A program made the translations under genes and the position numbers. From Methylococcales bacterium (GTDB lineage: Bacteria > Pseudomonadota > Gammaproteobacteria > Methylococcales > Methylomonadaceae): a stretch of DNA of 64,000 nt. Shown piece by piece: positions 18,377-29,542 of the stretch; within the stretch, counting starts at the first letter, position 1, and every line of letters starts with the position of its first letter. The stretch is taken from assembly GCA_026399095.1 (NCBI GenBank), contig JAPLRP010000076.1:22486-86485 (forward strand). Reading direction: 5' to 3'. The notes under the pieces are model-generated. The model was not told the origin of the DNA. It did not search any database and saw only the letters and a list, made by a program, of their open reading frames with translations.

Positions 18377-21187
18377 ATGGAAAAAACATACACCCCGCAT
18401 TCAATTGAACAACGCTGGTATCAAACCTGGGAAGAAAAAGGCTACTTTGCAGCCAATTCAGAGGGTGAGTCCTACTGCATTATGATTCCCCCGCCCAATG
18501 TCACCGGCAGTTTACACATGGGGCATGCGTTTCAGGATACCATTATGGACGCACTGACACGCTACCATCGCATGAAAGGTTACAGCACACTCTGGCAACC
18601 CGGTACTGACCATGCAGGCATTGCAACGCAAATGGTGGTTGAAAGACTATGTAATGCTGAAGGTAAAACCCGCCATGAATTAGGACGCGAAAAATTTCTT
18701 GAAAAAGTTTGGCAGTGGAAAGAAGAATCCGGCGGTACCATTACCCGTCAACTGCGGCGTATGGGCTCTTCCCTGGATTGGGATCGGGAACGCTTTACCA
18801 TGGATGACGGCATGTCTGATGCAGTACAGGCAGTGTTTATACAACTTTATGAAGAAGGCCTGATTTATCGAGGCAAGCGCCTGGTTAACTGGGACCCTGT
18901 TTTACATACTGCTGTATCGGATCTGGAAGTGCTTTCTGAAGAAGAAAACGGTTTTATGTGGCATCTGCGTTATCCCTTGTCGAATGGCCAAGGCCATTTG
19001 GTGGTGGCAACCACACGCCCTGAAACACTGCTGGGTGATGCGGCAGTAGCGATACATCCCAACGATGACCGTTACAAACATTTGCTAGGCGAATTTGTAG
19101 AACTACCATTAACCGGTCGTCGCATTCCGATTATTGCCGATGACTATGTTGATCCTGAATTTGGTACCGGTTGTGTCAAAATCACACCCGCCCATGACTT
19201 TAATGATTACGAAGTCTGGACGCGTCACCGTCATACCTCGGTTATTCAAGATTTACCGCATGGCGGTTTGATTAACTTGTTTACCGTTGATGCCGCCATA
19301 CGCAGTAATGCCGAGGATGAAAATGAGCTGATTCCGCAAAAATATTGCGGCCTTGATCGTTTTGAAGCCCGTAAAGTCATGGTTGCTGATCTGGAAGCAC
19401 TCGGTTTGCTGGAAAAAATCGCCGACCATAAATTGATGGTGCCGCGCGGCGACCGCACCAACAGCGTTATCGAACCCTTTTTAACGGATCAGTGGTACGT
19501 TAAGGTAGGACCGTTGGCAGAACCTGCCATTGCTGCGGTTGAAAACGGCGACATCAAATTTGTGCCTAACAACTGGAAAAACACCTATTTTGACTGGATG
19601 CGCAATATTCAGGACTGGTGTATTTCACGGCAAATCTGGTGGGGTCATCGTATCCCGGCCTGGTATGACGAACTGGGCAATATTTACGTCGGTAACTCTG
19701 AGCAGGACATTCGCGACAAACACAACTTGCCTTCCGACTACGCGCTTAGACAAGATGAAGATGTGCTGGATACCTGGTTTTCCTCTGCCTTATGGCCGTT
19801 TTCTACACTGGGCTGGCCTGAAAATACCGAAGAATTGGCTAAACATTACCCAACCAGTGTATTGGTAACGGGTTTTGACATTATTTTCTTCTGGGTGGCG
19901 CGGATGATTATGATGGGCTTAAAATTTCAGGGTACCGTGCCGTTTAAAGAAGTCTACATACACGGCTTGGTGCGTGATGCAGAAGGCCAAAAAATGTCCA
20001 AATCCAAAGGCAACGTCCTTGACCCGATTGATATCATCGATGGTATAGAACTGGAAACATTGGTAGCAAAACGCACAGCAGGCATGATGCAACCGCATTT
20101 GGCCAAAAAGATCGAACAAGATACGCGCAAGCATTTTCCGGATGGCATTCAGTCTTACGGCACCGATGCCTTGCGTTTTACCTTTGCCTCTTTGGCATCA
20201 ACGGGACGGGATATTCGTTTTGACCTGGCCCGGACTGAAGGCTATCGCAACTTTTGCAATAAACTTTGGAATGCCGCACGCTTTGTGTTGATGAATACCG
20301 AAGAACAGGATAACGGCTTGTCTGATGCACCGAACACCTTTACGCAAGTAGATCACTGGATTATTTCAAGACTAAATCAAGTAACAGCGACCACCAGTCA
20401 TGCGATTGATAATTATCGTTTTGACTTGGCAGCCCAAGCTATTTATGAATTTACCTGGAATGAATACTGCGACTGGTATTTGGAGCTCGCAAAAATATCG
20501 CTACAATCCGATGATGTCGCTGTTCAACGCGGCACCCGTAAAACGCTGCTGACCGTTTTAGAGTCCATCTTACGCTTGGCGCATCCCATCATGCCGTTTA
20601 TCACCGAAGAAATCTGGCAACGTGTGGCACCGTTAGCGGGAATTAACGCTGAATCCATCATGCTACAACCCTACCCTGTCGCCGATGAAACACGCGTTGA
20701 TAATAACGCGACTGCAGAAATAAATTGGGTTATGAGCTTTATTTTAGGGGTTCGCCGTATTCGTGGCGAGATTAATATTGCCCCCGGCAAGCCTTTGCCG
20801 GTATTGCTACAAAATGGCTCAGTGACTGACCAAGACTACTTAACCAACAACTCCGCTTATTTAAAAAGACTGGGTCGATTGGAGTCTATAACCTGGTTAA
20901 ATAGCGATGAGATAACCCCGGAATCTGCGATTACCTTGGTCGGTGAACTGAAAATTTTGATCCCTATGGCCGGCCTGATAGACAAAGAGGCTGAACTGGC
21001 GCGATTGGACAAAGAAATTCAAAAAATTAAAAATGATCTGCCAAGAATTGAAGGCAAGCTAAGCAACCCCACCTTTATTAATAAAGCACCACCTGAAGTT
21101 ATTGATAAAGAAAAAACCAAACTGGCGGATTTGCTTTCTAACTTAAACAACCTTGAGCAGCAACAAAACAAGATTCAATCTTTATAA
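18377..21187 (+). CDS. valS: Valyl-tRNA synthetase
   Basis: Class I aminoacyl-tRNA synthetase, 936 aa. The HIGH-type motif is [15 protein letters not shown] and the KMSKS motif is [10 protein letters not shown]. The CP1 editing domain ([28 protein letters not shown]), anticodon-binding domain and C-terminal coiled coil (from about residue 865) are all present. Confidence 0.98.
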   Translation: MEKTYTPHSIEQRWYQTWEEKGYFAANSEGESYCIMIPPPNVTGSLHMGHAFQDTIMDALTRYHRMKGYSTLWQPGTDHAGIATQMVVERLCNAEGKTRHELGREKFLEKVWQWKEESGGTITRQLRRMGSSLDWDRERFTMDDGMSDAVQAVFIQLYEEGLIYRGKRLVNWDPVLHTAVSDLEVLSEEENGFMWHLRYPLSNGQGHLVVATTRPETLLGDAAVAIHPNDDRYKHLLGEFVELPLTGRRIPIIADDYVDPEFGTGCVKITPAHDFNDYEVWTRHRHTSVIQDLPHGGLINLFTVDAAIRSNAEDENELIPQKYCGLDRFEARKVMVADLEALGLLEKIADHKLMVPRGDRTNSVIEPFLTDQWYVKVGPLAEPAIAAVENGDIKFVPNNWKNTYFDWMRNIQDWCISRQIWWGHRIPAWYDELGNIYVGNSEQDIRDKHNLPSDYALRQDEDVLDTWFSSALWPFSTLGWPENTEELAKHYPTSVLVTGFDIIFFWVARMIMMGLKFQGTVPFKEVYIHGLVRDAEGQKMSKSKGNVLDPIDIIDGIELETLVAKRTAGMMQPHLAKKIEQDTRKHFPDGIQSYGTDALRFTFASLASTGRDIRFDLARTEGYRNFCNKLWNAARFVLMNTEEQDNGLSDAPNTFTQVDHWIISRLNQVTATTSHAIDNYRFDLAAQAIYEFTWNEYCDWYLELAKISLQSDDVAVQRGTRKTLLTVLESILRLAHPIMPFITEEIWQRVAPLAGINAESIMLQPYPVADETRVDNNATAEINWVMSFILGVRRIRGEINIAPGKPLPVLLQNGSVTDQDYLTNNSAYLKRLGRLESITWLNSDEITPESAITLVGELKILIPMAGLIDKEAELARLDKEIQKIKNDLPRIEGKLSNPTFINKAPPEVIDKEKTKLADLLSNLNNLEQQQNKIQSL

Positions 21188-21240
21188 TTCTATTTATAAT
21201 TGGGCTATACTGGATACCTTTAAACAAACTATGAAACTTT

Positions 21241-21272
21241 ATGGTTGGGTTAGCTTGCACTAACCCAACCAT
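21241..21272 (+). terminator. Perfect 13-bp hairpin between valS and pilB
   Basis: ATGGTTGGGTTAG and CTAACCCAACCAT are perfect inverted repeats around a 6-base loop. There is no T-run after it, so it may be a weak terminator of valS or a dispersed palindromic repeat. Confidence 0.45.
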
Positions 21273-21329
21273 TGCATCTGTTGTGAATCTATTTCATGCC
21301 GTTAAACATTTAAATTTAATTATCATTAT

Positions 21330-23045
21330 ATGTCACCAACCGCACCAACAGATCTCCAATTAAGTGGTTTCACAAAGTACTTAATTGCAGAAGGACTACT
21401 TACTGAAAATGAAGCAAACCTTCATAACCAGGAAGCGCAAAAAAAGAAAATTCCGATCTTGAGTTATCTTGTTGCTAACAAGTTTATTGACAGCAAAGTT
21501 GTGGCAGCAAAAGCCTCGATTGAATATGGCGTTCCATTTTTTGATCTTAATGCTATTGATCTTCGTACCCTCCCTATACATTTGATCAATGAAAAATTGA
21601 TCCGTAAACATAAAGCGCTACCTCTTTTTATTAGAGGTAAAACATTATTTATTGCCCTGTCTGATCCAACTAATTTAATAGCGTTGGATGAAATCAAGTT
21701 TCAAAGTCAATTTAATACTGAAACCATTCTGGTTGAAGAGGACAAACTAATCAATGCCATTGAAGTTTCAATGGAAGCCGTTGATACCACAATGACGGAT
21801 CTTCTCGATGAAGATCTTGAGAATCTGGACATTACCGGTGGTGATGAGAATATCACCAAAACCGATATTGACACTGATATTGACGATGCGCCAATTGTCA
21901 GATTCGTGAATAAAATATTGTTGGACGCGATTAAAAAAGGGGCATCAGACATACACATGGAGCCTTATGAGAAAAACTTCCGAATTCGCTTTAGAGCTGA
22001 TGGAATGCTCTACCAGATAGCCAGTCCACCGCCCAACATCGCCAACAGAATTATTTCCAGAATTAAAGTAATGGCTAAAATGGACATCGCCGAGCGTCGT
22101 GTACCTCAGGATGGCCGTATAAAAATGAGTTTATCTAAACAACGGGCAATTGATTTTCGGGTAAATACCTGTCCGACCCTGTTTGGAGAAAAAGTTGTTT
22201 TACGTATTTTAGACCCTACCAGTGCTCAAATTGGCATTGAAAAACTAGGTTTCGAGCCTGATCAAGAAAAGCTATTTCTTAATGCTATTAACAAACCTTA
22301 CGGGATGGTTTTGGTTACCGGACCCACGGGTAGCGGTAAAACAGTAACTCTATACACAGGTTTAAATTTACTAAATAGTATTGAACGTAATATTTGTACT
22401 GCAGAAGACCCCGTTGAAATTACCGTAGATGGTATCAATCAGGTTAATATGAATGTTAAAGCCGGATTAACATTTGCTAATGCCTTAAGGGCATTCTTGC
22501 GCCAAGACCCCGACATTATTATGGTGGGTGAAATACGTGACTTGGAAACGGCGGAAATTGCCGTTAAGGCGGCCCAAACAGGTCATTTGGTATTATCAAC
22601 ACTTCATACCAATGATGCACCACAGACTTTAAATCGACTTATGCAAATGGGCATTGAGCCTTTTAACATCGTCTCGGCAGTTATTCTGATTATGGCTCAG
22701 CGTTTGGCGAGACGTTTATGCGAACATTGCAAAACTCCCTCAAATTTCCCTGACAATATTCTTAACTCGGCTGGATTTAAACAAGAAGAGTTAAGATCGC
22801 TTAAAATCTTCAGTCCCGTTGGCTGTGATCTCTGTACTAATGGCTATAAGGGACGAGTTGGAATATACCAAGTAATGACGCTAAGTGAAAAAATGCGCGA
22901 AATTATCCTTGAAGGCGGTAATGCAATGCAATTGGCAGAACAGTCCAAGTTAGAGGGTATCAATGACTTACGGGCCTCGGGTCTGAACAAAATTCGCATG
23001 GGCATTACCAGTTTGGAAGAGATTGACAGAGTCACCAAGGAGTAA
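21330..23045 (+). CDS. pilB: Type IV pilus assembly ATPase PilB
   Basis: Hexameric ATPase driving pilus extension, 571 aa. An N-terminal MshEN-type domain precedes the Walker A motif (GPTGSGKT), the Asp box (AEDPVEI) and Walker B (DPDIIMVGEIRD), plus the His box (LVLSTLHTNDA). A tetracysteine zinc site is seen as CEHCK and CDLC. First of the pilB-pilC-pilD set. Confidence 0.97.
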   Translation: MSPTAPTDLQLSGFTKYLIAEGLLTENEANLHNQEAQKKKIPILSYLVANKFIDSKVVAAKASIEYGVPFFDLNAIDLRTLPIHLINEKLIRKHKALPLFIRGKTLFIALSDPTNLIALDEIKFQSQFNTETILVEEDKLINAIEVSMEAVDTTMTDLLDEDLENLDITGGDENITKTDIDTDIDDAPIVRFVNKILLDAIKKGASDIHMEPYEKNFRIRFRADGMLYQIASPPPNIANRIISRIKVMAKMDIAERRVPQDGRIKMSLSKQRAIDFRVNTCPTLFGEKVVLRILDPTSAQIGIEKLGFEPDQEKLFLNAINKPYGMVLVTGPTGSGKTVTLYTGLNLLNSIERNICTAEDPVEITVDGINQVNMNVKAGLTFANALRAFLRQDPDIIMVGEIRDLETAEIAVKAAQTGHLVLSTLHTNDAPQTLNRLMQMGIEPFNIVSAVILIMAQRLARRLCEHCKTPSNFPDNILNSAGFKQEELRSLKIFSPVGCDLCTNGYKGRVGIYQVMTLSEKMREIILEGGNAMQLAEQSKLEGINDLRASGLNKIRMGITSLEEIDRVTKE

Positions 23046-23048
23046 AAT

Positions 23049-24269
23049 ATGGCAGAGCCAACTGAACAAATTGATTTCCTATGGGAAGGCATTGATAAAA
23101 ACAGGAAGAAATCCAATGGCGTTATCTCTGCTAAAACTGATCTCATAGCAAAAACAGAATTAAGGCGACAAGGTTATCTCGTAACCAAAATTAAAAAAAA
23201 ACCAAAACCCTTCTTTAGCCCTAGGGTAAAAGCAATCACACCGGGTGACATAGCTATTTTTTCCAGACAATTGGCTACAATGCTGGCTGCTGGAATTCCG
23301 CTAGTACAATCATTTGATATTATTGGCAAAGGACATGAAAATCCGAGCATGCAGGCTCTGCTGCTAAGTATAAAAGCAAATGTTGAAAGTGGTGACACTC
23401 TGGCCGAAGCACTGAAAAAAAATCCTCTTTATTTTGATGAGCTATTCTGTAATCTGGTTGATGCAGGAGAACACGCAGGGATACTGGAAACACTCTTGGA
23501 CAAAGTTGCGACTTATAAAGAGAAAACCGAAACCATGAAGAAAAAAATCAAAAAAGCGCTGACTTATCCTTTGGCTGTTATTGTAGTAGCCTTCGTTGTA
23601 ACTGCCATACTCTTACTTTTTGTAGTACCTGTATTTGAAGACATGTTCAAAAGTTTTGGCGCAGATTTGCCAGCATTTACACGAATGGTAGTCACTATGT
23701 CTGAATGGCTGAAAGAATGGTGGTGGATCGTTCTTGGCATCATTATTTTTGCAATCTACCTGTTTGGTTATTTTAAAAAGCGCTCACAACCTTTTAATCA
23801 TTTTCTGGATAAAATATTGCTTCAAATGCCGGTAGTCGGAATGATTTTGAATAAATCAGCCATTGCCCGATTTTCAAGAACATTATCGACTATGTCTGCT
23901 GCAGGAGTTCCTCTTGTAGATGCATTAGAATCCGTCGCAGGGGCTTGTGACAACATTATCTATTCAGAAGCTGTTTTCAAAATGCGTGAAGAAGTCGCTA
24001 CCGGACAAAGGCTTAAGTATGCCATGCAGCAAACCAATCTTTTTCCACACATGGTGCAACAAATGGTTGCTATTGGAGAAGAATCCGGTTCAATGGATGC
24101 CATGTTGGCAAAGGTTGCTGATTTCTATGAAGAGGAAGTTGACAACCTAGTTGATAACTTAAGTAGTTTAATGGAGCCCATTATTATGGTCATATTAGGT
24201 ATTTTGATTGGAGGCTTAATCGTTGCCATGTACTTACCTATTTTCAAAATGGGCGCAGCTGTCAGTTAA
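23049..24269 (+). CDS. pilC: Type IV pilus inner-membrane platform protein PilC
   Basis: GspF/PilC family, 406 aa, with two GspF repeats (about residues 72-195 and 275-397). Each contains a cytoplasmic helical bundle and membrane helices. It couples the PilB motor to pilin insertion. It begins 3 bases after pilB. Confidence 0.97.
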   Translation: MAEPTEQIDFLWEGIDKNRKKSNGVISAKTDLIAKTELRRQGYLVTKIKKKPKPFFSPRVKAITPGDIAIFSRQLATMLAAGIPLVQSFDIIGKGHENPSMQALLLSIKANVESGDTLAEALKKNPLYFDELFCNLVDAGEHAGILETLLDKVATYKEKTETMKKKIKKALTYPLAVIVVAFVVTAILLLFVVPVFEDMFKSFGADLPAFTRMVVTMSEWLKEWWWIVLGIIIFAIYLFGYFKKRSQPFNHFLDKILLQMPVVGMILNKSAIARFSRTLSTMSAAGVPLVDALESVAGACDNIIYSEAVFKMREEVATGQRLKYAMQQTNLFPHMVQQMVAIGEESGSMDAMLAKVADFYEEEVDNLVDNLSSLMEPIIMVILGILIGGLIVAMYLPIFKMGAAVS

Positions 24270-24344
24270 TAATGACCTTTATTTAAAACTCTACTAATAT
24301 TGACTTATGCAGCTTTTAAATCTGCAAAACATTTTCTGAAAATT

Positions 24345-25226
24345 ATGATATATGAGCTGAATTATCTATTAACAAACCCCTATTTGTTGACTACTTTGGT
24401 ATTGATTATTGGTTTAATGGTAGGTAGCTTTCTTAATGTGGTTATTTATAGATTACCACTTATGATGCAACGCAACTGGCGTAAAGAATGTTCTGAATAT
24501 TTGCAACTAGACGGAACAGAAACAACGCACTTGGAAGATCCATTTAATTTGGCCTTACCTCTGTCGCGATGCCCTGATTGTCATTCACCCATCAAACCCC
24601 ACCAGAACATTCCTGTTATTAGTTATTTATTTTTAAAAGGTCAGTGTTCTGTCTGTAAAAACCAAATATCTCTTCGTTATCCCGTTATAGAAGCATTTAC
24701 CGGGATAACCTCAGCAATAGTTGCTTGGCATTTTGGCTATACACCAGAAATGGCTTTTGCATTAGCACTAACTTGGTCGCTGATTGCTCTTAGCTTTATC
24801 GATATAGATCATCATTTATTACCTGATACTATCATTCTGCCCATGCTATGGGTTGGCTTGTTTTTAAGCTTGTTTAGTTATCTTACCGATACCCATTCCA
24901 GTATTATTGGAGCTATTGCCGGCTATATTATCTTATGGCTCGTCTATCAATTATTTAAATTAGCCACCGGAAAAGAGGGAATGGGCTACGGTGATTTTAA
25001 ATTATTAGCTTTATTGGGTGCTTGGCTAGGCTGGCAATATTTGCCCCTTATTATTTTATTATCCTCATTAGTTGGAACTGTCATTGGACTCACGATGATA
25101 TCTTTTACTCAGCGTGATCGTAATACGCCAATACCCTTCGGCCCCTATTTAGCCGCTGCCGGATGGCTAGCCTTATTATGGGGCAAAGATCTTAATCAAT
25201 TTTATTTCAGTGCGGCCGGTTTATAA
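24345..25226 (+). CDS. pilD: Prepilin peptidase/N-methyltransferase PilD
   Basis: Inner-membrane aspartic protease that cleaves and N-methylates prepilins. Zinc Cys pairs CPDC and CSVC are in the N-terminal cytoplasmic loop. The two catalytic Asp motifs are FIDIDHHLLPD and GYGDFK. The frame is open from a TTG at 24300, but Met at 24345 gives the family-like start MIYELNYLLTNP, so I use that one. Confidence 0.95.
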   Translation: MIYELNYLLTNPYLLTTLVLIIGLMVGSFLNVVIYRLPLMMQRNWRKECSEYLQLDGTETTHLEDPFNLALPLSRCPDCHSPIKPHQNIPVISYLFLKGQCSVCKNQISLRYPVIEAFTGITSAIVAWHFGYTPEMAFALALTWSLIALSFIDIDHHLLPDTIILPMLWVGLFLSLFSYLTDTHSSIIGAIAGYIILWLVYQLFKLATGKEGMGYGDFKLLALLGAWLGWQYLPLIILLSSLVGTVIGLTMISFTQRDRNTPIPFGPYLAAAGWLALLWGKDLNQFYFSAAGL

Positions 25227-25230
25227 AGCG

Positions 25231-25848
25231 ATGTTAAAAATCGGACTCACTGGCGGCATAGGATGCGGAAAAACGACTGTTTCCAAAATCTTTGATCAAT
25301 TACATATACCCATCATAGATGCCGACGAAATAGCCCATCAGTTGGTTGCTGTTGGGCAACCCGCACTTTTAGAAATAGAACAAGCCTATGGATCAGGGAT
25401 GCTTAGCTCTGATGGATCGTTAAATAGAAAAAAACTCCGAGAGCTAATTTTTTCAGAACCATAACAAAAACAAAAGCTTGAAAATCTACTTCATCCTTTA
25501 GTTTATCTATCCATAAAAACAGAAGTTGAACGTTTAAATACACCTTATTGCATTATTTGTATTCCGCTACTGTTCGAAACCCACATGAGCCATCTTGTTG
25601 ATCGTATACTGGTTGTGGACTGTTCTGTTCAAACTCAAATAAAGCGGTTAAAAAAAAGAGATAATATGACTTTAGAAAGCATACAATCGATAATTAACAG
25701 CCAAGTATCACAAGCTTTTCGAAAAGCCCATACCAATGACCTTATCGATAATTCCGAAACTAACGATAGACTTGCAGAACAAATCAAAAAACTGCACAAT
25801 TTCTATCTTTCATTAAGCACTTGCCAGGATAAACGTGTCTGTGAATAA
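25231..25848 (+). pseudogene. coaE: Dephospho-CoA kinase gene interrupted by one in-frame stop codon
   Basis: CoaE makes coenzyme A from dephospho-CoA and ATP. The ATG at 25231 begins MLKIGLTGGIGCGKT (P-loop). After FSEP a TAA at 25462-25464 stops the frame at 77 residues. The same frame then continues without frameshift for 128 codons with good CoaE sequence (LENLLHPLV, IPLLFETH, RILVVDC, LKKRDNMT). The stop lines up with a Glu in E. coli CoaE, so a single base change from GAA or CAA explains it. The gene is normally essential: a sequencing error, a very recent mutation, readthrough or a second copy are all possible. Position between pilD and zapD is conserved. Confidence 0.9.
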
Positions 25849-26611
25849 CACTATTACTTACGAATTTCCACTTAATGAACGAATCCGCGTTTTCATAAGA
25901 CTCGAACAACTATTTCAACAATTCATCCATTTCTCTGAAGGCGGATCAATTGCTGACAAACGTGCGGCTGTCCATGTTCTACTCGATATCATGTCAATTT
26001 TTAAACGTAATGATCTAAAGCTTGAGATTCTTAAAGAACTCGATCGCCAGGCATTAATACTTAATAAAATTGCTAACAGTGAAGGCGTTGATAAAGAAAA
26101 ACTGGATGCCATCCTTGAGCAGCTCAAACTAATCACCCAAAAACTAAATACAGTTCCTGGAAAAATTGGAGGGACTATTTTGGAAAATGATCTATTTAAA
26201 AGCATAGCACAACGTAGCTCTATTCCGGGAGGCACCTGCTCCTTTGACTTGCCTGAATATCATTATTGGCTGTCACAGGATGACGCCATTTGCTTAAGCG
26301 ATCTGCAGCACTGGAGCAGTCCTTTTATAGGCATTCATACTGCAATAGATTTTATCCTTAACTTTATACGTAATAGCCGCTCAGGCAAACAAGAAATAGC
26401 GGTTGCCGGTTTTTTTCAGGTTTCGTTGAATCAAAACCAACCGTTTCAAATTGTCAAAGTAACTCTCGATAAGTCTTTACTTTGCTTTGCAGAGATTAGT
26501 GGTGGTAAACACCGTTGCAATATCCGGTTTATGGAACCCTCTGCGGAGAACAAACGCCCGACTCAAAGTACTAGTGACATCCCCTTTACTTTAACCTGCT
26601 GTTTATTCTAA
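25835..26611 (+). CDS. zapD: Cell division protein ZapD
   Basis: FtsZ-ring cross-linking protein (DUF1342/YacF), 258 aa. Recognised from [20 protein letters not shown] and the [20 protein letters not shown] stretch. It starts with GTG overlapping the end of coaE, and ends TAATG into yacG. Confidence 0.95.
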   Translation: MSVNNTITYEFPLNERIRVFIRLEQLFQQFIHFSEGGSIADKRAAVHVLLDIMSIFKRNDLKLEILKELDRQALILNKIANSEGVDKEKLDAILEQLKLITQKLNTVPGKIGGTILENDLFKSIAQRSSIPGGTCSFDLPEYHYWLSQDDAICLSDLQHWSSPFIGIHTAIDFILNFIRNSRSGKQEIAVAGFFQVSLNQNQPFQIVKVTLDKSLLCFAEISGGKHRCNIRFMEPSAENKRPTQSTSDIPFTLTCCLF

Positions 26612-26817
26612 TGTCATCGTTTACCAAGCCAATAACCGTAAAATGTCCAACCTGCAGGCACCCGGTTCCGTGGACAGCTGAACAACTATTTAAACCTTTT
26701 TGTTGCGAACGCTGCAGGTTAATAGATTTAGGTGAATGGGTCATGGAAGAAAAAAAAATACCCGGCGAATCACTCGAATTGGAAAGTGATGAGGGAGAGG
26801 ATTCTTTTTTTCAATAA
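26611..26817 (+). CDS. yacG: DNA gyrase inhibitor YacG
   Basis: 68-aa zinc protein that binds GyrB and inhibits gyrase. The four zinc Cys are in CPTC and CCERCR. The acidic C-terminal tail ([11 protein letters not shown]) is typical. Its ATG overlaps the zapD stop by one base, implying coupling. Confidence 0.95.
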   Translation: MSSFTKPITVKCPTCRHPVPWTAEQLFKPFCCERCRLIDLGEWVMEEKKIPGESLELESDEGEDSFFQ

Positions 26818-26919
26818 AGCCCCTCACCCGCAATCACTATAATAAATTTCACATTTCCTGTAGTTAGTTTTCGTGCCAATAAAATGCCTGATCCCACCAT
26901 AAAAAATGGTGTAACAGGA

Positions 26920-28488
26920 CTATTTATTAGCAGAGGGTTTTATTCCTGCGGCAAGTAATAAAATTAAAGCACCCCAGAGTAAACCAGGTACTAGCCAAAA
27001 CCAGTTTTGATAAAATGTAGCTGGTGGATTTTTAAGATAGGAAACATCGTATATCCCTGCCCAAGGCTTATGAACCGGTGATCGTTCAAGAATTTCCCCA
27101 GAAGCCAGGGATACGGTTGAAATACCGGTATTGGTGACACGCAACACAGGTCTTCGAAATTCTATGCCCCGTGCCAAGGTCATGTACATGTGTTGATAAG
27201 GTTCTTGCCAATTACCATACCAAGAATCATTAGTTACATTGACAATAAACTGTGCACCCAACTCAGCTAACGAACGTGAAAATCCGGGGAACAAACTTTC
27301 GTAGCATATTTGCGCACCCATTTTATAGCCATTCCAATTCAAAAGATTGGTAGGGCCTTTTCCTCTTGCAAAATGACCTGTTTCTGGAAGCCAAGCCCTG
27401 ATTTGAGGAAAAAACTGCTCACCAGGGATATATTCCCCAAAGGCCAGTAAAATAGTTTTGCTGTAATGAGGTGGCACAATTTCGCCGTCTTGATTTAATA
27501 CAAACAAAGAATTGGTTATCAGCCTTGTTTGTTCTTCAACACTATAAGCACCCGTAATAAGTGGGAGTTGTCTTTCATGAAGAAACTCAGCCAACGCGAT
27601 TGGTAATTTATTAAGTTTAAACTGATCGCCCAACAAAGCCGGAAATGCTGTTTCTGGCCATAAAACAAAATCGATTTTTTTATCTTTATGGCTGTTAAGC
27701 GCGTTATCCGTTAAGGCCGTATAGCGGTTAAGTATTTCCTGACTATATCCTTTGCCTAGTTCAGCCGCCATTTTCTCGGCGTTTTCTGTACTCGCCTGAA
27801 CTAACAATGTTGTAAATGATGCATCCGGTTTCGGTAGTCTTGCTTGTAGCCACAACCCACTAATATTTAATATAATAAAGCCGCTGATAACCACAGCCAT
27901 TAAAACTTTACCCGAGTTTTGCTTCCGTTTTTGCCAAGCAACATAAAGGGGTATATTGCACAGTAATGTTGCTGCACTCAGCCCACTAAATCCGATAAAT
28001 TCTGCCCATTGATAAATCGGCAGATTAGCGCCATACCAAGAATAACCAAAATTCCAGTCAAAAAGTGTGAATGAATAAGCTTCACATAATACAGTGATGA
28101 TAGCCATCAATCCCAATGAGAGTCGTTTTGACCATTCAAATTTACGCTGCCCTGTAAACCAAAGTATTCCTGCTAAAGGAACATATAAGTGTGCTATCAA
28201 TGCATAAAATAAAAGACCAATAACCGCTATAGGCCAGTCCAGATGTGCAAACTCATGCAACAAATGAGCAACCCAATTAAAACCAATCAATGTAAAAACA
28301 AAAGCCGTTAGCAAACCACCCAAAAGCACATCCCTCAAGCGGGTTTGTTGATTCCAAAACAACCATAAGGGTACAAAGCAAAACAAAGAAGCCCATGGAG
28401 GAAAAGGAATATAACTGGTGCCGATCAAAATTCCGGACAAAACCGGAAGCAACCAACGCTTGGGACTGCTAGGTAAATGATCGTTCAT
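26920..28488 (-). CDS. lnt: Apolipoprotein N-acyltransferase
   Basis: Inner-membrane enzyme that adds the third acyl chain to lipoproteins. About seven N-terminal membrane helices precede a periplasmic nitrilase-fold domain. Catalytic residues are visible in WPETAFP (Glu), HYSKTILLAFGEYIPG (Lys) and AQICYESLFP (Cys). 522 aa is normal. Several lipoproteins in this window would be its substrates. Confidence 0.96.
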   Translation of the reverse strand: MNDHLPSSPKRWLLPVLSGILIGTSYIPFPPWASLFCFVPLWLFWNQQTRLRDVLLGGLLTAFVFTLIGFNWVAHLLHEFAHLDWPIAVIGLLFYALIAHLYVPLAGILWFTGQRKFEWSKRLSLGLMAIITVLCEAYSFTLFDWNFGYSWYGANLPIYQWAEFIGFSGLSAATLLCNIPLYVAWQKRKQNSGKVLMAVVISGFIILNISGLWLQARLPKPDASFTTLLVQASTENAEKMAAELGKGYSQEILNRYTALTDNALNSHKDKKIDFVLWPETAFPALLGDQFKLNKLPIALAEFLHERQLPLITGAYSVEEQTRLITNSLFVLNQDGEIVPPHYSKTILLAFGEYIPGEQFFPQIRAWLPETGHFARGKGPTNLLNWNGYKMGAQICYESLFPGFSRSLAELGAQFIVNVTNDSWYGNWQEPYQHMYMTLARGIEFRRPVLRVTNTGISTVSLASGEILERSPVHKPWAGIYDVSYLKNPPATFYQNWFWLVPGLLWGALILLLAAGIKPSANK

Positions 28489-28610
28489 AGATAATCACTA
28501 AATATTCAGGGATAGGATAGATTGGATTAGAATGGCATTCCTTATCAACTTGATAAGCCCAGTTTTATAACCATTTTAAACGCACGTAAAAACGTGTGAA
28601 TAGGTCTAAT

Positions 28611-28635
28611 GGTGAGCATTCAATCGTTGCTCACC
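28611..28635 (-). terminator. Hairpin downstream of parA
   Basis: GGTGAGCA and TGCTCACC form an 8-bp stem 70 bases after the parA stop on the minus strand. No T-run follows; it may be a weak terminator or a dispersed repeat. Confidence 0.35.
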
Positions 28636-28703
28636 CTACCCTATCAAAGGTTATGTCAGGTAATTTTAAGCCTGATCGCAGGCACTGATGAAATGATTAG
28701 TGC

Positions 28704-29483
28704 TTAATCGTTATGAATTTCGGCATAGAGTGCACGGTATTCATCACTTAGCTTATGATTAGGAACATAATGTATTAAAGGTTGTGAAGCCGTGTGAGAT
28801 TCTCTTACTTTAATGGAAGGTGAAATCATTGCGGCAAGTACCGGCAATCCTTCAGCGATAAGTTCATCAACTAATTGACGCGGTAAATTAGCCTGTTTTT
28901 GAAATTGATTAACAATAATGCCTTCAATTTCCAAATTTTGATTATGATCCGCTTTAACCTCGGTTACCGATTGCATCAAGGTATATAGAGCTTCTCTGGC
29001 AAAGGTATCGCAATCAAAAGGTATCAGGCATTTATGGGCAGCGATTAATGCGGATTGACTATAAAAGTTTAAAACGGGGGGCGTGTCCATGTAAATGGCA
29101 TCAAAACCCTCTAACTTTTCTAATGCCTCTTTTAATTTGAAAATCTTAAACCGTGATTCCAACCGACCTTGCAATGGCTCCAAGTCGGGGTGTGAAGGCG
29201 CAACAAACAAATTTGGAAACGGCGTTTCGTGGATAATACTTTCCAATCCAGAGCCGTTATTACCGCCAAATAGGGACAGACTCAGGCAATCCTTAAAGAA
29301 AAGGGCAATAGTTTTGTCGCTTTCAGTGACTTTATGGCCTAACAGATATTGTGTAGAGTTACCCTGTACATCCAAATCAATTACTAGGGTGCGCTTGCCC
29401 TCCATCGCACTGATAGCAGCCAAATTACAGGTAATCGTTGATTTACCGACACCGCCCTTCTGATTAAAGATGACTCTGCGCAT
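28704..29483 (-). CDS. Orphan ParA-family ATPase
   Basis: 259 aa with the deviant Walker A KGGVGKS, switch I DLDVQGNST and Walker B YMDTPPV, typical of ParA/Soj partitioning ATPases. No parB, parS-like cluster or replication gene is nearby, so it may position another cell component such as chemoreceptor arrays or carboxysome-like cargo. The start MRRVIFNQKGG places the P-loop at the very N-terminus. Confidence 0.85.
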   Translation of the reverse strand: MRRVIFNQKGGVGKSTITCNLAAISAMEGKRTLVIDLDVQGNSTQYLLGHKVTESDKTIALFFKDCLSLSLFGGNNGSGLESIIHETPFPNLFVAPSHPDLEPLQGRLESRFKIFKLKEALEKLEGFDAIYMDTPPVLNFYSQSALIAAHKCLIPFDCDTFAREALYTLMQSVTEVKADHNQNLEIEGIIVNQFQKQANLPRQLVDELIAEGLPVLAAMISPSIKVRESHTASQPLIHYVPNHKLSDEYRALYAEIHND

Positions 29484-29542
29484 ATTATTCCCCGTAATAT
29501 CAATTAGATAAAAACCACATTATAAGCCCTGAAACCTTAATA

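Noticed and set aside
25231..25848. coaE interrupted by a frameshift or split into two genes
   Set aside because: The frame is the same before and after the stop, and there is no ribosome binding site for the second half, so one substitution is the simpler reading.
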